Of a stretch of DNA of 43,506 nucleotides, positions 1-11,800 are shown in pieces. The stretch covers positions 378,272-421,777 of the forward strand of contig NW_019091568.1 of assembly GCF_001949145.1 (NCBI RefSeq). The letters are read 5' to 3'. The translations under genes and the position numbers were made by a program. Source of the stretch: Acanthaster planci. Lineage: Eukaryota > Echinodermata > Asteroidea > Valvatida > Acanthasteridae. The notes under the pieces were generated by a model. It was not told the origin of the DNA and made no database searches. It saw only the letters and a list, made by a program, of their open reading frames with translations. Position 1 is the stretch's first letter, and each line of letters begins with the position of its first letter.

Positions 1-899
1 TGAATCTGAAACAATTTTTATTGCTTGACCTTGTCAAAGATTTTTAAAAAGTGGCCCAGTCTATCAAAATGGGTTGCAAGTCTCAACAATCACTCTAGAC
101 TGTAAGCTTTAAAGAGAAGTTTGCATGATGTAAGGAAAATCAGTAGGAACCCCCAACAGACGGTTTGCATAGCTGCCATCTTGCAGGCAAGTGCTTTTGT
201 TACACAGGGTATGCACAAAGGAAGCTTCCCCGTGGAACAAAAGGACTGCCTTGCAAGATGGCAACCATGCAAAGCTTCTATAGATTGTCCTCGCATAATG
301 TCAATTTTCAAACCCTAACACTCTTCAAACCTCCAACAGGTGGCGGATTGAGGATTGTTAGGGTTAAGATGCCAAATTGTGTGACACATCATAATAAAGA
401 ACTCTGTTTGCTCTTTCTTTTTAATACAATTGCAACAAAACACTGAAAAAGGGCCTTCAGACTCTTTTTGGCATCCGATCCCAAATGTGACCATACTTCG
501 GAACCCAATTACCGGCTGAAGGACTTAGATTGAAGGAAGACTCAATCCACCCTCCCTCGCCCTTCCCTTTCTGATCACTGTAATCCCTCTGTTTTCTGTC
601 ATCCCACGCTTCGATTAATCTCCTGTTTCTCCTCCCATCTTGCTGCCATTTTTAGATGAAACATCCAGCGCTCTGTTTTTTTTTCTGCTTGTTGCTTTGG
701 CTGCTTACCGATATATGTGTGATTTGTTGAGACTTGATTGGCCTTCCGCTTTTCAGGAATCTGATTTTGGTCTTAAACAGCTTCTTGCAGCTCTTCTGTG
801 AATATCATTTTCTGAAACCCAACTGATCCTTGTGTCTAGACTACATCCCTTTTTTCCGTGCTTGTTCTTGAGCTCCGGAATTTTCTTCCTCTTTGGCAG
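1..899. other. Upstream intron or intergenic DNA of the RA-like gene
   Basis: I see no supported coding exon here. The stretch is AT-rich with pyrimidine runs and leads into a clear acceptor (tttggcag) at 892-899. It contains a strong foldback at 162-275, listed separately. The upstream exons of the first gene should lie to the left of the window. Confidence 0.5.
162..275. repeat. Imperfect foldback (arms about 46 bp)
   Basis: The left arm (about 162-208) and the right arm (about 229-275) are near-reverse complements. Both contain the core gccatcttgca and the core cttttgtt or its complement. The loop is about 20 bases. The match ends abruptly at the outer edges, as expected for a short inverted-repeat element. 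A MITE-like or foldback insertion fits best; a transcribed hairpin is possible. Confidence 0.75.
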
Positions 900-3169
900 G
901 TCCCGTTCCGTATGATGGAGCAAGTCAGGCGGATGTGTGAAGTTGAAACAAAAAAGACAAAAGATTCCAAATCGGTGAGTTTTCAAGAAAGGAACAGTCT
1001 CTTTTTACTGCACTTAATGAACATTGTTGCTCTGTAGCCTCTCTGTAAATATTTAACGGTAAACTTTTATCACAGACGGCAAATTTAAAGTTTTTTCTGA
1101 CTTATGTGAGCAGTCCTCTGTTGTTTTTGAGGGCTGCTGCTTTTAATTTTTCTAAAAATATTTTTTTCATCCTGCCTAGGTGATGACACTGTTCAGGAAA
1201 AAAGACCGCAAAAGCTCGGCAGCTGAGGTGAGTATCAACATTATTTCAACTTACTGGACAAATCAGGTCAGAGCTTGGTTATTAAAGAGCAGACAGCATT
1301 GCTGAAGCATGTTTCTAAACCCCAACTCTTGGAGAATTTTCAAAACCCCATCCTTCCTGACTCTTCCCCAGTCCAGCCAGTGTGTAGGAGCTTGATGCAC
1401 ACAAACTTTAAAAGGGGCATCAACCCCTTTGAAAAAGTACCAGTTACTGGGCTCTGATTTCCTTGTCATGTATGTTCATACCTGCTGCTGACTGGTTTTT
1501 GCCAGAGGAATGGGGTTATAAGTGTAATTTGTAAAGGGCTCTGACGTGGTTGTCATGATGACAAGCACAAGTGAACATTATTGTTAATGCATGTATAATC
1601 CTTCTATTCCTCCAAACTTGATGGATGTTGAATGATCTAGGTCAGGTTTAAATCTCAACATTTTGAAGCTGATTTGTTGAAACAAGGGAGAGAATGCATA
1701 TAGATTCCATATCTCTCCTTTTATGATTTCTTGCTTAATAGTACGATGTGGAAGATGGCGTCATCCGAATTCAGATGCCTGGCAATGAGAAGATCTCCAA
1801 CACGGTACGGTTGCATGAGCACATGACGGCAGGGGATATCGTGTCGCATTTCACCCAGCATGTGGTCCAACCCTCAGCCCCTGAGGTACCCTTCAAGAGG
1901 ACCAACAGCCGACGGAGGAGTAGGCGGAAGACATTCGAGAGGTGGGTTACCCTGTCGGGGGTTTGATTGGTATGGGGTTGACCCTGTTAAGATCCGTGAC
2001 TGTAGATCAGAGGGTTAAGAGTTCGAATCCAGCCGTTGGACATAAGTTGTACGCAGGTCTCTTGATTCATGATCAGGGATCGGGGATATGAATCCAGCTG
2101 CTGGCCATAACTTGTCGCTAGGCATTGTGACTCATGATTAAGTGTTGGGGGTTCATATCCAGTTGTTGTCCATAACTTGTAGCTAGGCTTCTTGACTTGT
2201 GATCGGGGTAAGGTGTTCTTGACTCATCAGGGGCCAGGGGTTTGAATCCATCTGCTGGCCATGTTTTATGGTTGAAATCCAACTGTTTGCCATGAATGGG
2301 AGATGGGAGGGGGTTGATGTCTGTAGCATCCTGACCTTCCCATGTGTTGGAAAGACATGGAAAGTTTCTTCTTGGTGCACAGTTTACAGACATCTCTAGA
2401 CATCTCCACTTCATCATCCTAAGAACTAATTTATTACACAGGACCAGAAACCCTGAAGGTTGACACCCCCTCCTTTGAGGCATCAGCCCTGAGAGTATTT
2501 TGAGTGCATTATGGGATCAGTGGAGTCCTGTGTCCAGCTGAAAATTTACAGAAGTCTTTTTTAGACTTTTTATTTGGATTTTTTTTTTATAGGAGAGGCA
2601 GTTGTTGCTGTTGTCATTTGTTAATCTTAAGGGGGTGTCTGGGGCACTTTGTGGGGGGGGGGAATTGTTTGCACCCCTAAAAATTAACCTTTGCTTTTGG
2701 GCCTGTTAAAATGTTTTGAGTGTTAGACTTTCTGTCTTTCATCTGACAGGAATGGTGACGTATCGGGTCTGATATCACAGTTTACACCAAATAGAACAAG
2801 GTACTTCCTGTACGAGATTGGGGGAAATATAGGTGAGTTGATATCTTTGCTGTAATGTTCAAAAAGGCTTCGTTGGACTGAATGGTTATCTGAATTTTTG
2901 AAGTGAATGGTATTGAAGCCTTGCAAAACAGCCTCAGCTCTATCAGTGTAGGATTTCAAATTTAAAAAACTCTGAAAGCAATGCTTGTCCATGTATCAAA
3001 GGGTGAAATTTGGGGGGGGGGGGCAAATTGAACTATTTGATGAACTTACACTCCTGTCAATTTTGATCTGGTTTTAGGAGAGAGATGTTTAGACCCTGAC
3101 ACCAACATGGAGGCGTTACTGAGAGTGAACCCTACAGCGGAATGGGTCATAAATGCTAAGACAAACTGA
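900..3169 (+). CDS. 3' part of a gene whose product ends in a Ras-association (RA)-like domain, five exons
   Basis: Exons are 900-974, 1180-1227, 1742-1941, 2750-2832 and 3078-3169 (TGA at 3167-3169). All introns are GT-AG and the phases join without a break, giving 165 residues of C-terminus. Residues 1-41 are charged and basic (VMTLFRKKDRKSS). From residue 42 the chain reads as a ubiquitin-like fold: a strand (GVIRIQM), then TVRLHEHMTAGDIVSHF, then YFLYEIGG, GERCLDPDTNMEALLRV and a final W near WVINAK. The pattern LYE..G..ER.L.PDTN...LLRVNPTAEW resembles RA/RBD domains that bind Ras-family GTPases. A basic insertion (residues 93-104, KRTNSRRRSRRK) sits in the middle of the fold. Proteins with C-terminal RA domains include RIN and PLC-epsilon types, but I cannot assign the family. 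The N-terminus is outside the window. Confidence 0.8.
1985..2270 (+). repeat. 65-bp tandem array with tRNA B-box-like core
   Basis: Four B-box-like cores lie at 2021-2030 (gttcgaatcc), 2086-2095, 2151-2160 and 2240-2249. The first three are exactly 65 bases apart and the last is 89 bases on. Each core is followed by a related tail (agctgctggccataacttg or close variants) and preceded by a tgactcatgat-type segment. The extra length before the last unit appears to be a partial internal duplication. The array lies inside the intron between 1942 and 2749. It looks like a minisatellite grown from a tRNA-derived SINE fragment; none of the units is a complete tRNA. Confidence 0.75.
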
Positions 3170-3845
3170 AACTGTCCAAGTGTGCTGCCCGACTCATATT
3201 ACAAATTTTGAATAGCTCCAGAGAAATTCTCTCCCTAAATGGACTGGAACCTATGAAATCTGCATGGCACTCTGAAAAGAAATGGCACCCTCGCTTGAGC
3301 AGCTTGTTGCCCGTGGCTGGTTCACGGCTGACAACAGAATGACGGGTGATGTAAGATGGTGCAGTGGTATGGGAGACGGTAAATCGCATTCTGTGCAAGG
3401 GGGCTTGCTGTTCTTGGCCGAGTCCACTAGCTCCCTCTAGTGTCTGAAGTGAGCCAAGCTAGCAGTGAGAGATGACCAAAGACAAGAGAAGACTTCCACA
3501 AACGTCTTACCTACATGTAGTTCCCAGGTTCTCCTTATAACTGAATGGCCCATGAGTCAAGGCTGGTGATATTTAACAACATGAAGAAAATTCAGGGAAA
3601 TAGACCCCTCATCCAAGGAAAGTAAAGAATCTCATCAGAAGCTATAGGAACTGGCCATTCCCGGTGATTCATAGTATGCAGCCCAACCTAAACAAAATGA
3701 GTCTTAAGTCACTAGAGCCACATTTTGAGTTAAATACTTTTTGTAGAATGGTGCACAATGGAAATCAGTAGCTACATGTACCTTCAATGTTTTCACCCAC
3801 TTTTATGTCCGTGTTCACCAGGGTGATAAACTGAGTGATGATCGA

Positions 3846-3851
3846 AATAAA
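3846..3851 (+). promoter_or_regulatory. Candidate polyadenylation signal AATAAA (proximal)
   Basis: A canonical hexamer about 680 bases after the stop codon of the RA-like gene. The sequence that follows is A-rich, and there is no strong GT-rich element. Confidence 0.35.
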
Positions 3852-5009
3852 GATCTCACATTGATCTTTCTAATGTAAACAAATTACAAAAAATGCATGT
3901 ATTGCCTTATGACTCATTTTGTGGGCTCTGGTCTTATGACAGTGGTTTTCTATTCTTGAAAGTTAACTGTAAAGTCCTGAAACTTGTCCAGCAAAAATTA
4001 TATTAAATGTCTCTCTTTGGGGGGGAGGGGTTTGCCAAATTTTTCTTGAAATATTGGAAGAGAGAATGGCTTGTCTTCCAGAATGCTGCTTAGGAGAAGT
4101 AATCCATTTTTCTCCCACAAAAAGGAAAAAATGATGAAGCCCTCGGATTGATGTAAATATTTATAAATATTAATTTAAGAAAATATAGTGGAATCAGTGC
4201 TTTCCAATTTTTGTATGCACAAAAGCTGAAGCAGGGAAAAACCCAAGTATTACATAAATCGCGAGATATATGCAATATTTTTCAGCCCTGTGGCGAATCA
4301 TACTCAGCCATGTATATTTTTTGTGTTTCAAAGACTAAAAGTTCTATTTAATTGTCTGAATGTTTGTATGTAGCTTTTACGGTGGACGTCAAACTCTGTC
4401 TGCTATAAATAGATACATTTGTGTCCCACATTTGAAACCACAGGTAAATGTGTTTTCGGTGCATATTTTAGCAATGTGACTAGGGATACAGTATATTTTA
4501 CGGAGTTTTAACCAGAACTTTCCTTGACATAGCTCTGAAGGAATTTAGAAACAGTGTGCATGAAATGCTGTTTTTACTAAAACAAGAAAAAAATCAGAGC
4601 CTTGCATAATATATAGTACCGTAATTAGCATGTAGGTTTGTAAACACTGTGCGCTAACAAGTACAATCGATCAAAATGTGTAAGAAGTAACTACATTTGT
4701 CATAATTGTAAATATTTTAATATTTATAGTAATTTATTTAAACAGATGAATTTTGTCCTGTGTTAAGATGTTGAATTTGTTTCTAGACTGCCAACGTTCC
4801 TCAAGGAAAGTCGATAATTCAGTAGAATTTATTCATATGAACAAGTTTTGGGGAAAAGGCCTACGCAAAAGAGTGTGTGAAGAACATTGGGCATTTATTG
4901 GAAATGAAGTGTTAGGCATCGTGCTAAGATTTGAATACAATTGGTTGAGTTGGAGACAAATAGAAAAAAAAACAGTCTTCAGTAGTTTTATAAACACAGA
5001 AATTGAGAT

Positions 5010-5086
5010 GGGTGGGGTGGATTGCTGTGAGGGTGTTGTGTGGGTGGGGTGGTCGGGCTTGGTAGGGGTTTGTGTGGTGGGTTAGG
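5010..5086 (+). other. G-rich strand with G-quadruplex potential
   Basis: Runs of three or four G recur with short loops: gggtgggg, gaggg, gtgggtgggg, then cggg, agggg and gtggtggg. This is strongly G/T-skewed against AT-rich surroundings. If the distal poly(A) site is used, the tract lies in the 3' UTR of the RA-like gene. Confidence 0.5.
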
Positions 5087-5540
5087 AATCAAGGATAGTA
5101 ATGAAGTTATCCTTTTGACTGCAGAAATTGAAACTTTCATTTGAGCTGCCAGTTATAGTGTGACTGCAGTTGCCCAAATTTGTTTGTTTTCTAATGAATC
5201 AGCAACTGAAAAAAAAGACCAAAAAGAAATAGAGAGCTGTCCATGAGACTGAATAATTCAGCATTGTTACCTTTCGCACCTTTCTTGTAGAACGGTGAAT
5301 GAAAATGATTGAATTGAAATCTGGGGTTGATCTCACCTGTGGCTCTAAAAATTTTAACATTTTCATAGTTAACCTAAAACTTTTCAACTCTACTACAGTA
5401 TTTTCAATTGTTTCTGCTTTTCATTGTTGATGTGTCATTCCTGTGTAAATCTACATCTTTATATTTGTAAATTTTTGGCGATACAATGATAAAAAGTATA
5501 TCAATTCTATGTTAAAATTAATAGTTACCAAATATTGATG

Positions 5541-5546
5541 AATAAA
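5541..5546 (+). promoter_or_regulatory. Candidate polyadenylation signal AATAAA (distal)
   Basis: A canonical hexamer in AT-rich DNA, about 2.4 kb after the stop codon. It is an alternative to the proximal signal. Confidence 0.25.
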
Positions 5547-5876
5547 TTTACACTACAAAATATGCACTATACGTTGAAAAAATTACCGTATTTTGTGAAT
5601 TTTTTTCCATGAAACATTCGGCTGCACACACAAAAATTGTTTGTATTTTGGGTGAGCTGCATTTTTAGACAGATTTTAAGAATGAACCATAATAGAAATT
5701 GGTAATACATATGTGACACTGATAATCACCCTGCGCTCGTAAGAATTTGAGTAATGTGTATTTACTTTCCCCATTGACCACTCTACGCGCTTAATCCTAT
5801 CAGAACTAGCCCCAAGAGGGCGCCTTTTAAATAAGAATATTACGTAGTCGCCTAGCAACGATGATGGGCAATGTCC

Positions 5877-5991
5877 GAATCAACTGGCTCTGACTGGGCG
5901 CTTGTACGCAGCTATGGGAAGTGTCTGCAGCCGCTTGTCAGTGGCTCCCATAGGTGTACGTGTTATTTGTATCCGCAGTCAGAGTTATTCC
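5877..5991. repeat. Imperfect foldback with centre near 5932
   Basis: The inner arms 5904-5919 and 5946-5959 share ctatggga and its complement. The outer parts share ctctgactg and its complement at about 5888-5897 and 5979-5987. Unpaired bulges of a few bases separate the paired blocks. It looks like an old foldback or MITE-type insertion. Confidence 0.6.
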
Positions 5992-6619
5992 ACGGCGCAC
6001 GGACTACCACATCATTTCTGTTTGTATGGTTTTGTTCGATCGAATGAAGGCCTTTTAGTATCATTTATTTGCTTAGCACTGTAGTGAGGCAAACTAGTTC
6101 TAACATGCTGGAGTATTGACTTGAAAAGCAAATATGGGAGAGGAATTCCAATCATGCAGCCTGTTTGGGAAGTTGGAAGACAGAAAATTGACCACGGATC
6201 CTGTAGACCCCACCACTCATTGTCTTTTGAGTATAAGCCGTAACTCGTAAATTGTTATTATGTAGCCTACATCTCCACACACAGGAATTTTGAAAAACTG
6301 ACCATTATTGGGCCTTTACATTTTTACCAATTTTACGAGATCGTACTACCGATAAATATGAATAGAACAGTGTCATCACTTTGAGCCGGCTTAGGGTTTG
6401 TGTCAATTGGTAACAAAATCAACAATAAATTTTCAATTGAATTGAAAATATGAATTTTCAAAACAGAAAGGGTGTTCCACAGAGATAAAAACCATTCCAG
6501 TTGCATGTGGGAAAATTAAATTCATGTGTTGTTATTAGACACAGAAGCATCAAATCGGCCAAACTAAGCCATCGAATAGACTTTCAATATGATCACCAAA
6601 AAGTAGAGTGCCACATGTG

Positions 6620-6830
6620 CAAGGGCGTAAATCCCAGGGGACGGGGGCATATACCCCCACACACACTTTTTGAAGTGGGGCTATTGAAACCCCCCCCCCA
6701 TTTTTGCTGAGCAAAATTAAAGCAGATTGTGAAGAATTGTTTGGACTTCCAACGACTAAAATGCATTCAATGTTAATGAAAGAGAAAACAAATTTGAAAA
6801 GCCGTAAATATGCCAATTTGAATAATAATA
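6620..6830 (+). repeat. Dispersed repeat, copy 1 (partner at 42494-42690)
   Basis: The element starts gggcgtaaatccc, continues into gggggcatataccccc with a C-run, and then into cagattgtgaa, acttcc, gac, aaaat and a tail containing ccaaatatgcc-like sequence. The same order of blocks appears in the same orientation at 42494-42690. The two copies are diverged, so insertion is not recent. No coding capacity is seen. Confidence 0.65.
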
Positions 6831-7205
6831 ATTTATTCATTTATAAAGCGCAAATTTCATATAGATATGTTCAAATGCGCTGTACAATGAAGACATTTAG
6901 TGTGGAACAATGAATACATTTACACATGGTTGAGCCGATGGCGTACAAGGGCGCCTCGGGCAGCCGCCAAGCGACCCACATTCACCAACGTCAAAAGGGG
7001 AGACAGTAAGAAGCAGTTACAGTTTTAGAGGTGGGAGGAAAACCCCAGAGGAATATTCTGGGTAAAACCCATGGAGTCAGGGGAGTCAGGAAGGGACTGA
7101 AAACCCAATCCCCATGTGGACCGGGCCGGGAATCAAACCCATGAACCACAGAGGTGGAAGGCGAGGAAAGAACTACGGTACCTTGCCAACCTGACTCCTG
7201 CATTG
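6826..7205 (-). repeat. SINE-like dispersed repeat
   Basis: The stretch begins with an (AAT)n run and tttataaagcgc, and continues with gtgggaggaaaacccc, aaaacccaatcc and a segment ccgggaatcaaaccc. The complement of the last is gggtttgattcccgg, which matches an RNA polymerase III B-box. The gaggaaa-aaaccc layout recurs in many animal retroposon tails, as far as I recall. This suggests a tRNA-related SINE in minus orientation; boundaries are approximate. Confidence 0.5.
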
Positions 7206-8320
7206 CAATACAATGTGCAATACATATTACAGATGTACATCAATATCATGAACATCGACCTCTATAGAGTCATATGGTGTCACCTCCCCCCCCCGCTTTT
7301 CAAATTTTCATGGCTGTGCAAGCCATCCCCCATCTTTCCCCATCCCTCATCCCCAAATATCTACATGTAGCACAAATTTACACCACTGCACATATGCATC
7401 GTGGATCGTAATATGGACCATCAAATCAACCTTAGTTTTTGACAAAAGAGAGGCTCAACGAGGCGAGCCACAGAAGCCAATGAAATAACAATAGGATACC
7501 CCACACACCAAGCGCAGTTAGCCCGTTGCCTAGCTGGTAGGGGCACGGTTCAATACCACCATGCGCGAGCTGTGTTACTGGCTTCATTCATTCGCAGAGT
7601 GCACGGTCTGCAGAAAGTCGGAAAGAAACACCGAGGAATTGAAAGCGGCACCTCAACTCAACTTTCATTTCAATTAGTCGCTGAAACAAGTGCTCCATTG
7701 TTCAAAATTAAATGAGATGGAGAAGTGAAATCGCAGAGCGGTCTCTAGTGACAGCGTTTGTGGAGATCGGGTGCCCATTTTCCACTCTTGGGAAGGAACC
7801 ACTTCACCAAGGCGATCGAAGAATTGGACCCGGCATGACTCGGTGGTAAAGGCTGGACACGCGGCAAGTATACGGTGACAGACAGGGCGCGAACCCGGAA
7901 CTGGTGGTTATCAGAGGCACAAGGGCCAAAGTTCGTGGAGTGTTGAATGTCTCGGATTGTGCGAAGCATGTCAGTGCACTTGTTATCGGCGATAGAGTAA
8001 ATATTACGTGGTGTTACGGTGTGGATATAGCTGGAATGATATACAATAGTGATGAAGGATCTGCTATATAAAAACAGCCTGGCATATTTGATCAAGACCG
8101 CTTTCAGTGTATGATTTATGCACAGCCATATAGGGGGGATCGTGTCCTATGATCGATTTTGGAGTGTGGCTTCTGACTTAGGTTAGATTGCACTGAGACA
8201 AAACAATGTCAAAATGTAAAGTAAATCTCATTTCTTTCTATTATTCTATTTCTGGTTCCAAGTTTCAAAATGACTAAAGAAACTCTCTTATAAAGATATA
8301 CCTTTCACCGCAGTGAACCT

Positions 8321-8338
8321 ATGGCGGCTTGTTTTTGA
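8321..8338 (+). promoter_or_regulatory. Short upstream ORF before the large gene
   Basis: ATG GCG GCT TGT TTT TGA, five codons, lies 62 bases before the chosen start. A second upstream ATG at 8373 is out of frame and overlaps the main reading frame for about 33 codons. Whether either is in the mature leader depends on the transcription start, which I cannot place. If transcribed, both could lower translation of the main frame. Confidence 0.35.
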
Positions 8339-8400
8339 GGAACGTTTTGAAGGTTTTGAGCTTCCTTCCTCCATGATAGAATCGTTCCGACCATTTCATA

Positions 8401-8880
8401 ATGGCATTCCCTCTTTTGAACCAATTGGTGTCCTACCCGGACCCCCTCCAACCCGAGGTTCCCACGGGGGATGAAACCGACACCACCGCCCTTGCCTCCG
8501 AGACGGTCGAAGACCGGGAGGTCTCAAATGCTGAGGAAGACGAGAAAGCAGAGAATGACGATGAGAATTCATCCAGCCGTCGTTTGCCTTCCATCGTCTC
8601 CATCAGGGAGTTCCAGCGACCCCCGCCACCCGGCACCATCCAAGCCAGCTGGCTCGACACCAGCTACCAGAAAGCTCTGGCCCGGGTCCGAGAGCGGATC
8701 GTCGGCCAGGGGAAAGGGCCCAGGAACGCCGAGGAGTGGCGGTACCACAAGGCTCCGGCGCCCGCTCGCCCCGACCTAACCCGAACGTTCCCGCTCCTCA
8801 TGCGAAACGAAGTGAATAAAAACAATCCGAGAAAAAGGAATAAACACAGACGGAGTGGGACATTTCCAAGAGCTGCCTCG
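8401..8880 (+). CDS. Exon 1 of the large gene: acidic N-terminus then Pro/Arg-rich segment (residues 1-160)
   Basis: The exon ends phase 0 at a good donor (tcg|gtaaga). Residues 22-57 are rich in Glu, Asp and Thr and are probably disordered. From about residue 68 it contains [16 protein letters not shown] and a helix ([11 protein letters not shown]), then a basic C-terminal part (RKRNKHRRS). The exon is GC-rich compared with the following 7.8-kb intron. The open frame continues only five codons past the donor, which supports the splice. Confidence 0.85.
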
Positions 8881-11800
8881 GTAAGAATCAAATAAAATTA
8901 ATTATTGTAGGACGAATTGGCAAATTTGGACAAAGAATTGTTTTCTCGCCCTTTGTGACGGGGTTTGTTTGGACAGTCTTTTTTATTTTAGTGGAGGAAT
9001 AAACTTTTTTGAGGCCCTTGGAAACCTTTCACTTTAAAATCGCCAAATCTGTACCAAGCGGCGTTAGTTTTTTGTCGTGTCGAAGGAAAACGTCACACTG
9101 TTGAATTGCACTCGATGTTTTTCATCCCAATTTTGTTTCAAAAAGTGGACCACAGATTTATTCGCCGCCATTCCTACCTGCTGTATAAAGCGTTATGTAA
9201 TTATTACAACAAAGGGACCCTTTGTCAGATGTCTGTCCAACATGGCTACTTCACATTTTGTTCCATCTTCTGCATTTTACGGCTCATCAGTCCAAACACA
9301 ATAGAATCGGTAGCCCCTCGAACGTAAACGCAATAAACAGCTACTTAATACGATCATCAAACAGCGCACTGCATTGCCCCAAGAGTGCTCCAAATATTTC
9401 TCGTAATCTCTTCATGAGTAAAGTAAGAACCCCCTTTGAGAAAGACCGGTATTTTGGCAACAACACGGGACGTTACAGACGTTATATTTTAATCCGACGC
9501 AATCCAGTCTTGAAGGACATTCCTGGTGTTTGTGCTGAACACCCCCATGTACATGTTTGCATGCATGTGTGTATAGCCCCACGCTTTCTGAGTAATCCTC
9601 TGGTAGGCTTTTATCCCAAATTCTTACACACTAATCTGTGGTCTAACTGCTCGAGTTTCATATCATTCTACATTGTTAGAAACACTTGGAACTCCAAAGG
9701 ACTGTGATGATCAGTTAAAGGGAAAGTGCACAATTTCGTAATCTGTTCAAAACGAAAATGTAAATCGGAACTTATGTCGATGTATACAGGTGAAATGAAG
9801 GCCTCTCGTACAGCGGTTGCTCCTTAGTGGTTTGTATACTTGCACCGATGTTTACACTTACACTCTTAAAAAACCTTTGTCAAATTTGACTGGAAAACTA
9901 ACAATCGGGCAGTGCAATTTCATATCCTCCTTGTTATACCTTGGAGAGTTTTTGAAGAGTATGTATGACAAAAGAAAAAAAGATTTCCCTACCCGGACAT
10001 CACTTGACACCCTGTGCACAAACCCTATGAGACTGATCTGGGAAAATACCAAGTATTTTCTAAGTAAAACATCTTCAATATTTTTCCTGCTATTTCGATA
10101 TTTTAGGACATGTTAGCACTTTATGGCAAAATTTGTGATGTTTGTATATAGAACTGTCACCGAGAAAAGTATCGTTCTCGTTTTGAAAAAGTAAGGAACG
10201 AATTTCACAATAACTAGTTGCATTAGGCGAAGAATTGGAAACACTCTTCTCTTCCATCGTTCATCAGTCACGACCCACGTTCCTAACACTGCACCGGTTG
10301 CTATTATTTATTAACAACAAATCTCCTTCCCTAACCACTGTCCCCTAAGATCAATAATTCTCCCTTTTTGTCCAAGCGGCACGCCATGCCACCTAATGAG
10401 TCAATATTCTCCAATCAAAGGAACATTTTTGTAACAATAGGCTCGCCGTTCGTATAGAGTCCCTGCGTATGTTTAATGAGATTCTACAGTGTCTTCCTCG
10501 TACATTGATAGATGACAAATCATTTTCGTAGAAATCGACTGAAATTTTGAATTGGGTTTTACAGTGTGTTCGATAAGACAAAGATTGTCGTCTTTGCCTT
10601 CGAGTTTGATGTTCTCGTTTATCAATGTTGTGTGTTTATTGCGTATTGACTGTTTTTTTCCACTATGCCAATGTTGAATGTTCATATTGTAAAACAAAAA
10701 ACCCAAAACAAACAAACAAAAAAGTCGAAAAAGACAGAAAAACGCTTGCATTTATGGTGTTGGAAAAGCTTGGGAAATGGACAAAAAAGAACTACCTTTT
10801 CTAACAACTACACTGTGAATTTGCTTTTTATCTCTTTTCAAATCTCGCCAGCCAAGAAAAAGTAAAAACGTAGAACTGTAAACGTCGAACGGAGGTTTCA
10901 AGTTAGAAATTTGATATTACAAATTTTAGAAATTCAAAATAATGTCAAATCAGAAGAATGAATAGATATCGGTTACCATTCCTTTCTTTACTCCCAAATT
11001 ACTCAGGCATTTGTAATCGAACGTGAATGTAAATAATTCACAGTATCAACATCATTAACGCTTGTAGTTGAAGAAGCCAGTTTCGATTCAACAATCGCCT
11101 CAAACGATGTCGTATCAAAATTTCATGCGGGAACCAGAACGACCGCCTTAAAAATTCATGGGGACGTATTGAAAGGCCAGCAGTATGCCTGTGAGAACCA
11201 TACGGCATTTCCTCGTACCCACGGCTTTATCAAACGATGCCAATGACGGCTAATATTGGTTTTAATTTAGCACTTCTTTCATTTAAAATTGCTTAAAACG
11301 ACAGTATAATTTCGTCAAATAGGGGTCACTCGTCCTAAAAGGTTTTTTTTTCAATTTTGAAATAACACCACTTGATGTCACTTTCAGAGCATTGTAAATC
11401 ACAAAAAGAACCACTTATTCGTCCCATTCATCGTTATTTTCGTCTCACTCCGGGAATGGCGTTGAATTGGAAAAACACATTAATTTCCTTTTTTGTCATC
11501 CATTTTAACGATTTAATCATTCAATTTCGTCATATAGAATATATCGTTAAGATGGTTTGAATTAGCGGTTATTTGGACGTCATTTTTGTTGTGATTCAAA
11601 ATTGACTAAGAAAGAATAGGCTGAAGGAATTAGGCATAATAAATTACATAATTCACTTTTATTTAACTTTCTCTTGTTAATTAGATTATGGGCCAACGCC
11701 TTGTATACAAATTTGTATCATTGAAAACCTAAATCTTGTGAGGGAAGCGCTTGGTATCTGGGATACACCTTACTTCATGATTTAATTCGATGAAATTGTT

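Larger units (their letters stand above)
3170..5560 (+). other. Probable 3' UTR and downstream DNA of the RA-like gene
   Basis: No coding signal is seen after the TGA. Candidate AATAAA signals occur at 3846-3851 and 5541-5546, so the transcript could end near 3.87 kb or near 5.56 kb. The stretch is AT-rich apart from the G-rich strand at 5010-5086. The extent of the transcribed part is not decidable from sequence. Confidence 0.4.
5561..8320. other. Intergenic DNA with dispersed repeats
   Basis: No gene is supported. The stretch holds a foldback (5877-5991), a dispersed element (6620-6830), and a SINE-like tail (about 6830-7200). A GC-richer block at about 7500-8000 contains a long minus-strand open frame (7745-8095) that has no recognisable domain and that I do not accept as a gene. 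Confidence 0.4.

Noticed and set aside
7510-7560. tRNA-like A and B box sequence near gcacggttcaataccacc
   Set aside because: No cloverleaf can be drawn; spacing and acceptor stem are wrong for a tRNA gene.
7745-8095. 116-residue minus-strand frame
   Set aside because: No domain, no splice context; it sits in a repeat-like block with a gcgaacccgg segment that looks tRNA/SINE-derived.
9222-9707. 161-residue plus-strand frame in intron 1
   Set aside because: No coding composition, no acceptor or donor that would fit the phase-0 junction of exons 1 and 2.
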